DNA of 64,000 nucleotides from Anomaloglossus baeobatrachus (taxonomy: Eukaryota > Chordata > Amphibia > Anura > Aromobatidae), in contig NC_134357.1 in assembly GCF_048569485.1 (NCBI RefSeq), forward strand, positions 109,848,744 through 109,912,743. The letters are read 5' to 3'. Under the pieces are notes generated by a model that was given only the letters and a program-made list of their open reading frames with translations, was not told the DNA's origin and ran no database searches. Shown piece after piece: positions 54,560-64,000 of this stretch. A program made the position numbers and the translations under genes. The stretch's first letter is position 1; each line of letters opens with the position of its first letter.

Positions 54560-55050
54560 ACAGGAGATGCTGTGGGCAGTGGGTGCTGTGATTCGGGCAA
54601 TGCCCTGTGCTGCGGGCTGTGAGGCAGGAGCCGCCCTTCTGAACATGTCGGCTGTGCAGGCTTCAAATAATGGCGCCCGGAGTCAACGTGTGTTCAGATG
54701 GAGCTCTTGCCTCAAAATCTCATCTGAGCACGCACTGACTCTGGCCCATTGATTTCCCTGCTGCAGACTTAAGGAAAATGGCGCCGGAGGTGGCGCATGC
54801 GTAGATGAGGTCTCAGCTTGTCATTGAGCCGAGAGTTCCCTCTGCGCATGCACCGATTCCGGGCACCATTTCTTTGAAGCCCGCACCGCCCGCAGCATAA
54901 CCCTACTCCAGCACTGCCCCTGCCTCCTGTGACCCCGTTCCACCACCGCTGCCGCCCCCCCCCCTCTAGTAAGACACCACAAGATTATAAGACAGACCCC
55001 CTTTTTTCCTCCAAATTTGGGGTGTGTCTTATAATCCGATGCGTCTTATA
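54560..55050. mobile_element. Miniature element, right part
   Basis: Continues 47933-48055 after the Penelope insertion; ends with inverted terminus near 55050 (gatgcgtcttataaaacgaa). GC-rich interior with ggcgcatgcgtagatgagg. No coding content. Confidence 0.78.
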
Positions 55051-55208
55051 AAACGAAAAGTACATTTATTGATGATCTAGAAAATCACACACAGAATGAG
55101 GCACAAGAAACTCTCTATTATCAAACATAGGATCATCATAAGTTATGCTGCAGAACCTAGGTCAAGAGCCTACATCAAATAATCAGGACACCCGGCTTAT
55201 ATGAATTG
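55051..55208. other. Unassigned spacer
   Basis: Short AT-rich sequence between two transposons. Nothing recognised. Confidence 0.4.
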
Positions 55209-55210
55209 TA

Positions 55211-56765
<1,555 letters not shown>

Positions 56766-57260
56766 TTTCATCTCTATTTTTTTTTAGGCTGAAATGCCCC
56801 ATGAAGCTACTATGCATTCCTCTGTGTCTCATATGGAAGATCAACCAGCAGCTGTGGGATTCTTTCACAATAAATATGAGATAAGTAGAAATTCCGCTAC
56901 ATGATGTCCAGTGTATCAAACCCCTAAGGGACATTGCCCGGATGTGCAGCCGAGATGAGCTCTCTGATGGGAAATTTCTTGTTTTTGCAATATTTATACA
57001 GTTGCTATCAAATTTTTGGTTCTTTCTTCTTTGTAAATAGCTGGTATTGAAAGTACTTCAACCAGCTATTCTAGAGTCCTGGTCTATAGATTTGTCTTGG
57101 TATGTATGAATATGACCCCTCAACTTATAGCTGCCATTTGAAACTATAGGAAACTTGAGTGACAACCCAGGAATGTCATACTACAAGCCGAGAGAATAAC
57201 TGATTTATACTTGTGATTGTTAGTATCTGTGTTGCACATGAATGTCCAGATAGGCATATG
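56766..57260. other. Unassigned sequence
   Basis: AT-rich, no gene or clear element. Confidence 0.4.
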
Positions 57261-58857
57261 CAGTATATCACAAAAGTGAGTACACCTCATTTTTGTAAAA
57301 AAAAAATTGTTATATGTTTTCATGGAACAACACTGGAGATATAACACTTCAATACAATGTAAAGTAGTCAGTGTACAGATTGTATAACAGTGTAACTTTT
57401 GTGCCCTCTAAATAAATCAACACACAGCCATTAATGTCTAAAGCACTGCTAACAAAAGTGAGTACATCCCTAAGTGAAAATGGCCAAATTGTGCTCAGTT
57501 AGCCATTTTCTCTCCCGGTGTGATGTGACTTATTAGTGTTTCAAGGTCTAAGTTGTTAATGGGGAGCAGGTGTGTTATATGTAGTGTTATCGCTTCCAAA
57601 CTCTCTTATACTGGTCACTGGAAGTTCAGCATGGCACCTCATGCCAAAGAATTCTCTGAGGATCTGAAAAAAAGAATTGTTGCTCTACATAACAATGGCC
57701 TAGGCCTTACAAAGATTGATAACACCAGAAACTGAGCTGCAGCATGATAGTCCAGGACCATACAGCGGTTTAATAAGACAGGTCCAACTCAGAACAGGCT
57801 TCGCCATGGTCGACCAAAGAAGTTGAGTGCATGTGCTCAGAATCATATCCAGAAGTTGTCTTTTCAAAATAGATGTAAGACTGCTTCCAGCATTGCTGCA
57901 GAGGTTAAAAAGGTGAGAGGTCCGCCTGTCAGTGCTCAGACCACAAAACGCACAATGCATCAATTTGGTCTGCATGTCTGTTGTCCAAGAAGAAAGCGTC
58001 TTCTAAAGATAATTCACAAGAAAGCCCACAGTTTACTGAAGACAAGCAGATTAAGGACATAGATTGATTACTAGAACCATGTCTTGTGATCGGTTGAGAC
58101 CTAGATAAACCTATTTGGTTCAGATGGTGTTAAGCGTGTGTGGTGACAACAAGGTGAGAAGTACAAAGACAAGTGTGTCCTTACCACAGTCAAGCATGGT
58201 GGTGGGAGTGTCATGGTTTGGGCCTGCATGAGTGCTGTCAGCTGTGCAAAGCTACAGTTCATTGCGGGAACCATGAATGGCAACATGTATTGTAACATAC
58301 GGAGGCAGAGCAAGATCCATTCTGTTTGGAAACTGGGCCGCAGGGCAGTATTTTATTATAAAAACCGCAAGCACACCTCTAAGATGGCCACTACCTTGCT
58401 AAATAAATTGAGGGTAAACGTGCTGGACTAGCCAAGTGTCTCCAGACCTAAACTCTATTGAACATCTGTGGGGCATCCTCAAACGGAAGGTGGAGGAGCG
58501 CAAGGTCTCTAACATTCACCAACTCTGTGATGTCATCATGGAGGAGGGAAGAGGAGTCCAGTGGCTCCTGTGAAGCTCTAGTGAACTCCATGCCCAAGAG
58601 AGTTAAAGCAGCGCTTGAAAGTAATGGTGGCCACAAAAAATATTGACACTTTGGGTACAATTTGGCCATTTTCACTTAGGGGTGTACTCATTTTTGTTGA
58701 CAGCGGTTTAGACATTTATTGTCTTTGTGCTGAGTTATTTAGACAGCACACCAAACTTGCACTGTCATACAAGCTGTACACTGACTGCTTCACATTGTAT
58801 CAAAGTGTCTCTTCAGTGTTGTCCCATAAGGGGTGTAATCACTTTTTTCATATACTG
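57261..58857 (+). mobile_element. Tc1-like element, full length but decayed
   Basis: Ends cagtatatcacaaaagtgag then tacacc, and inverted cagtatatgaaaaaagtgat. 1.6 kb, normal for Tc1. Internal subterminal copies of aaaagtgagtacat near 57454 and the reverse near 58675 fit IR/DR-type ends. Confidence 0.9.
57631..58640 (+). pseudogene. Tc1 transposase pseudogene
   Basis: ATG at 57631 opens MAPHAKEFSEDLKKRIVALH but stops at about 57733. Further pieces: SIAAEVKKVRGPPVSAQTTK, PRRKRLLKIIHKKAH, GGGSVMVWACMS, and SPDLNSIEHLWGILKRKVEE (Glu motif) after a stop. The Asp-containing segments are spread over frames; at least three disruptions. Confidence 0.88.
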
Positions 58858-59126
58858 TATATCTTGCACTTGGGTATACATGGACGGTTTATGTTATTGC
58901 AGATATAAATAGTTTGCCACCTGACCATAGCAGATCAAATTTTATGGTCCAAAGTCACCATATTCTGATCAACCATGTTTCCTTAATTTATGTACAGCCC
59001 TAAAAAAGACCTGAGTAGTCTGGAAAGCTGCTATTATTACCATCTTTTCAGTTAGCTATTAAAAGGTATCAACCACTGAGGACTCTCAGTTCTTTGAAAC
59101 AAACTTTTTTATATCTCTACTGGCTA
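58858..59126. other. Unassigned spacer
   Basis: AT-rich, nothing recognised. Confidence 0.4.
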
Positions 59127-61656
59127 AGGCCCCCTTCACACGTCCGTGAAAAACACGCACGTGTGTTACGGGCCGTTTTTCGGGTCCGTGTCCCGTTTTT
59201 GTGTCCGTTTTTATGGTCCGTGTGGCACCTGTGTGAATTGCGTATGCTAGCCGTGTTTGTGTGCAGAACGTCCGTGTGTGCGTGTGGAATTAACGTGTAT
59301 GTGTACGTGGAATGTCCGTGTGGAATGTCCGTGTGTGTGATGCACAATGTCGTTTATAAATGTCGGCTGACAGCAGACAGAGTTGCGCGATGAGAATGAA
59401 CTCGGGTGAACTTCACCCGACTTCATCCTCATACCGCGGCTCTGTCTGTGTCGAGTACTGATTAGCGGTCACCTGTGAAGGATTCACCGGTGACCGCTAA
59501 TCCCCCGAGTGACTGAAGTTTCCCCCCTCTCTCATACTCACCGTTCCTCGATCCCCGGCGCGGCCCTGCACGGCATTCACACTGCTGCGGCGGCTTTTAC
59601 TATTTTGAAAAAGCCGGCCGCTCATTAAACAATCTCCTATTCCCTGCTTTCCCCGCCCACCGGCGCCTATGATTGGTTGCAGTGAGACACGCCCCCACGC
59701 TGAGTGACAGGTGTCACACTGCACCCAATCACAGCAGCCGGTGGGCGTGTCTATACTGTGCAGTAAAATAAATAAATAAATAATTAAAAAAAAACGGCGT
59801 GCGGTCCCCCTCAATTTTAATGCCAGCCAGATAAAGCCATACGGCTGAAGGCTGGTATTCTCAGGATGGGGAGCTCCACGTTATGGGGAGCCCCCCACCC
59901 TAACAATATCAGTCAGCAGCCGCCCAGAATTGCCGCATACATTATATGCGACAGTTCTGGGGCTGTACCCGGCTCTTCCCGATTTGCCCTGGTGCGTTGG
60001 CAAATCGGGGTAATAAGGAGTTATTGGCAGCCCATAGCTGCCAATAAGTCCTAGATTAATCATGTCAGGCGTCTATGAGACACCCTCCATGATTAATCTG
60101 TAAATTACAGTAAATAAACACACACACCCGAAAAAAATCCTTTATTAGAAATAAAAAACACACACATATACCCTGGTTCACCACTTTAATCAGCCCCAAA
60201 AAGCCCTCCATGTCCGGCGTACTCCAGGATGGTACAGCGTCGCATCCAGCGCTGCTGCATGGAGGTGACAGGAACTGCAGAAGACACCGCCGCTCCGGTC
60301 ACCTCCACGCAGCTAATGAAGACAGCCGTGCGATCAGCTGAGCTGTCACTGAGGTTACCCGCGGCCACCGCTGGATCCAGTGACAGCGGGTAACCTCAGT
60401 GACAGCAGCTGATCGCGCGGCTGTGTTCATTACCTGCGTGGATGTGACCGGAGCGGCGGTGTCTTCTGCAGCTCCTGTCACCTCCATGCAGCAGCGCTGG
60501 ATGCGACGCTGGACCATCCTGGAGAACGCCGGACATGGAGGGCTTTTTGGGGCTGATTAAAGTGGTGAACCAGGGTATATGTGTGTGTTTTTTATTTCTA
60601 ATAAAGGATTTTTTCTGGTGTGTGTGTTTATTTACTGTAATTTACAGATTAATCATGGAGGGTGTCTCATAGACGCCTGACATGATTAATCTAGGACTTA
60701 TTGGCAGCTATGGGCTGCCAATAACTCCTTATTACCCCGATTTGCCAAAGCACCAGGGCAAATCGGGAAGAGCCGGGTACAGCCCCAGAACTGTCGCATA
60801 TAATGTATGCGGCAATTCTGGGCGGCTGCTGACTGATATTGTTAGGGTGGGGGGCTCCCCATAACATGGAGCTCCCCATCCTGAGAATACCAGCCTTCAG
60901 CCGTATGGCTTTATCTGGCTGGCATTAAAATTGGGGGGGACCGCACGCCGTTTTTTTTTAATTATTTATTTATTTATTTTACTGCACAGTATAGACACGC
61001 CCACCGGCTGCTGTGATTGGGTGCAGTGTGACACCTGTCACTCAGCGTGGGGGCGTGTCTCACTGCAACCAATCATAGGCGCCGGTGGGCGGGGAAAGCA
61101 GGGAATAGGAGATTGTTTAATGAGCGGCCGGCTTTTTCAAAATAGTAAAAGCTGCCGCAGCAGTGTGACTGCCGTGCGGCGCTGCGCCGGAGATCGGGGA
61201 ACGGTAAGTATGAGAGAGGGGGGGAAACTGACCGACAGACTGTGAGAGAGGGACAGACAGACAGAGAGACCGACAGAGAGACAGAGAGACCGACCGACGG
61301 ACTCAGGGAGATTGACCGACATACACAGAAATAGAAAGAATAGCCGACATCACTAGAAATAAAAACACCAAACGGACACGGACTATAGGTAGATGCATAC
61401 GTGTTTACTAACGTGTGTGCACATACCCATAGACTTTCATTGTGTCCACGTGTGCGTGCTCCGTGCAGATAACGGACATGCATCCGTGCAAAACGCATAC
61501 ACATACGGATCACGGACACGCACACACGGACATAATGAAATAACGGACGTGTGACCACAATCATAGATTAACATTGGTGCACGTTTGGCCGTGTCTCCGG
61601 TATATACGGAAACGGACCAAACACGCACGTGTTTCACGGACGTGTGAAGGGGGCCT
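59127..61656. mobile_element. 2.5-kb hairpin transposon
   Basis: Inverted ends aggcccccttcacacgtccg then tgaaa on both sides. The outer 300 bp at each end repeat acgtccgtgt-type words. Inner arms of about 850 bp pair across a centre near 60373: e.g. gtttaatgagcggccg (61117) with its complement at 59616, and the block cagccttcagccgtatggct (60892) with 59835. Arms are nearly identical, so the whole can form one long hairpin. The 60-105 codon frames inside come in mirror pairs and are not genes. Confidence 0.92.
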
Positions 61657-61904
61657 AACACAGTACAAAGATATATTTTACCTGTACAGCCCTAATAAGT
61701 ATCTCCGCTTCTGACTTTTTACTGATGTCAGCCTGTGTAAGTTGTGCTTTAAGCAACCTATACTATACTGCAAATTCCACAGATCTAAATCTGATCGAAC
61801 ATATTTGGAACACGCGAGATAAAACAAGACAAATTCCTAGATTCCTGTATGCCCCATTTCCTGCTGTCTTTGAGCCTGATATCAAAGGACACCATTTCCC
61901 TCTA
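61657..61904. pseudogene. Tc1 transposase crumb and spacer
   Basis: 61775-61830 (plus strand) reads NSTDLNLIEHIWNTRDKTRQ, matching the SPDLNPIEHLWRE catalytic-Glu region of Tc1 transposases. Nothing else of that element is recognisable nearby. Confidence 0.55.
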
Positions 61905-62482
61905 AGGCGGACTTTGCACGTTGCGACATCGCAAGCCGATGCTGCGATGTCGCACGCGATAGTCCCCGCCCCCGTCGCAGGTACGATATCGTGTGATAAT
62001 TTTCGCTACGCCAGCTTCACATGCACTCACCTGCCCTGCGACCGTCGCTCTGGCCGGCGACCCGCCTCCTTCCTAAGGGGGCGGGTCGTGCGGCGTCATA
62101 GCGACGTCACACGGCAGGCGGCCAATACCGGCGGAGGGGTGGAGATGAGCAGGATGTAAACATCCCGCCCACCTCCTTCCTTCCGCATATCCTACGGAAG
62201 CCGGGGTGACGCCGGTAGGAGATGTTCCTCACTCCTGCGACTTCACACACAGCGATGTGTGCTGCCGCAGGAGCGAGGAACAACATCGGACCGTCGCATC
62301 AGCGTAATTATGGATTACGCCGACGCTGCACCGATGATACGATTACGACGATTTTGCGCTCGTTAATCGTATCATCTAGGCTTTACACACTACGATGTCG
62401 CCTGCGATGCCGGATGTGCGTCACTTTCAATTTGACCCCACCGACATCGCACCTGCGATGTCGTAGTGTGCAAAGCCCGCCT
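61905..62482. mobile_element. Miniature element, gacatcgca family
   Basis: Inverted ends aggcggactttgcacgttgc and, inverted, aggcgggctttgcacactac, both leading into gacatcgca. Shares cccgcccacctccttccttc and cacacagcgatgtgtgctgc with 14744-15326 and 44885-45305. Confidence 0.85.
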
Positions 62483-62645
62483 AAGGCACGGACTCACGGA
62501 ATTTTAATATTATGGCTATCAGGTGCATATACATTTATGACACATAATGCCATAAAGCAGCATAGTTATAACATTAGAAAAAATGTTGTTTCCGTTATCG
62601 TGAACAAATAGATAACACGTTTTTACCTGTCTATAAAACTCAGTG
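62483..62645. other. Unassigned spacer
   Basis: AT-rich; no gene or element recognised. Confidence 0.4.
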
Positions 62646-64000
62646 TGTGAAGCCCCGCAGGTGTTGTGTCGGTGTCGGTGCGTTACCTTCAGGGACTCCA
62701 CGTTGCTGGATCTCCGTCACTGGTAGGAAATCTTCTGTTTTGATCGTGACGCCACTCTCAGTATTGCGGTCAGTGGGGACCGCCACTGCAGGTTAGGGGA
62801 CGCCTGGGGCTGATGGTGGGTGCAGTCGGATGTAGTAGCCTCCTGAGAGTGAGGCAAGCCCCAGGGCCCAGTGTAGGTTTGTAGTACCACAAGTCGCAGA
62901 ATGACCACACAGGCAGAACTGTCTTTCAAGGGCTTTACTCACATTTGATGGCAGAGTGAGTAGCCCGGGCGTAGCTGAGATGAACCAGGTGGGAACCAGG
63001 TATCCTTCAGGCTGACTTTATGAGGGTGACTACTGACTCGCCTTCCTTAGCCCTTGGTGGTTTGGGGTGACCCCGACTTTTAGTCCCTATGGGGGTCACC
63101 CAGGGAAGATGCTGCAGCCTCTCTCTCCCCTTCGTTCGCCGTATGCTTGTTCCCCGGACCAGGCCACTCCAGCTGCTTGCCTCCTGTGACCTATGGGCCC
63201 TCACTGCGGTTACGTGGCTGCGGCTTTTGTGGTGTTGTGGTGTGGGCTTTGAGAGCCCCACACCGGCAGGTTTAGCAGAAGAAAGCTGGATCTATCTTCG
63301 CTTCGGGATCTGCCGCCCGGTTGGGCCTGGTGCTCTCTAGCAGTCTCCTTACTTCCCACTCCGTTGCACTCCCTAGCTGAAGCTGGCTTTCAGGTAGCAC
63401 TCCTAGTTGACCGTTCTCTCCCGTCTGTAGCCACTGCGCGGACGCTGTCAGATTGCACAGCTCCAGGGATCTGCTCCTCACTTGAGCTCCCTGGACTCTA
63501 CACTGAACTGGCTCACTGCTCCTCCTCTCCTGTTCTTGCCTACGCCACCTAGCAACCAGACTCTCCACCACACCCCTTGAGAGGAGATGGAGGCTCTACC
63601 CCCTCCACTATTCCAGTGAAGGTGAAGGCTTGCCCCCTCCTGGGATCCCCAGGGGTCCTCTCATGGGTACATGTGTGAGACCTGATCACTATGCGCCTGT
63701 GTTCCACACCCCGGTCAGCCTTCTGGATTACCTGTGTTGTACTGTCCCCAGCATGGGTGCAGTACTCAGTGGTGCCTGACCAGGTCAGGGGCGCCACATT
63801 CCCCCTTAGTTATCACCAGCACGTCCTCGGGCTGCAAGACAACATTTTAAAATGCATAAAACATTAAAACATGTAAAACATTTTTAAAACCACCAGGTAT
63901 CAGACATCACCACCCTCCACCCACAAGTCCGTTAACCCACCCAAAACCCTCTCAGGAGGCAGGTCACCGGTCCTGTTGGTAACCAGGTCTGGGCCATCCA
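62646..64000 (-). mobile_element. Third copy of the cold-shock LTR family, 3' part, minus strand
   Basis: LTR 62646-63798 (1153 bp) reads on the minus strand from TGTGGCGCC to CTTCACA, closest to the copy 1 subfamily but more diverged. The adjoining internal sequence (63799-64000) carries the polypurine tract and the 3' untranslated region, and runs off the window. The coding part would lie beyond the right edge. Older than copies 1 and 2. Confidence 0.88.

Noticed and set aside
59497-61245. Frames of about 105 codons at both ends of the hairpin element
   Set aside because: They are inverted duplicates of one another, short, and have no domain; duplication of the arm explains the conservation.

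Overview
The window looks like intergenic and intronic DNA from an amphibian, probably a frog with a large, repeat-rich genome. This is an inference. It rests on one vertebrate glycogen-targeting gene (ppp1r3c), many old Tc1/mariner copies, TTAA-ended miniature transposons like the T2/Kolobok families of frogs, a Penelope-like retroelement, and hammerhead-ribozyme repeats of the kind known from amphibians. Nothing bacterial is present.

Layout. 1-640 is a 41-bp satellite. 750-4800 is a run of small inverted-repeat transposons. 4860-10300 holds ppp1r3c on the minus strand: a probable 3' UTR, the coding exon at 7260-8207 with a clear splice acceptor, an intron carrying a hairpin element with minisatellite arms and a second minisatellite, and a GC-rich promoter-like region at about 10.26-10.6 kb. 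10.96-12.08 kb is a polypyrimidine tract. 12.5-21.7 kb is nested DNA transposons plus a palindromic ribozyme-bearing insertion.

21.7-28.0 kb is a tandem array of 404-bp repeats with a textbook hammerhead ribozyme, interrupted by a young, whole-looking LTR element (21801-26776) and by a second LTR (about 27227-27889). 29.2-35.2 kb is a hairpin element complex with a 2-kb polypyrimidine minisatellite. 35.2-36.2 kb is a solitary LTR on the minus strand. 38.38-43.53 kb is a second whole-looking copy of the young LTR element, sitting inside a CA-rich minisatellite. A third copy enters the window from the right on the minus strand (62646-64000).

48.06-54.56 kb is a whole-looking Penelope-like element with 15-bp target duplications, sitting inside a small DNA transposon. 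55.2-58.9 kb holds two decayed Tc1 elements, and 59.1-61.7 kb a 2.5-kb hairpin element.

Main discovery candidate: the young LTR family carries no recognisable gag, protease, reverse transcriptase or integrase. Its single 670-679 codon frame ends in a cold-shock domain of the Y-box type. The two copies are nearly identical at the start of the frame. In the cold-shock domain they differ at many silent sites but few amino acids, which suggests protein-level selection and mosaic ancestry. A second theme is self-cleaving ribozymes: one canonical hammerhead, one degraded one, and one hammerhead-like motif whose predicted cleavage point matches the 5' start of the Penelope-like element.
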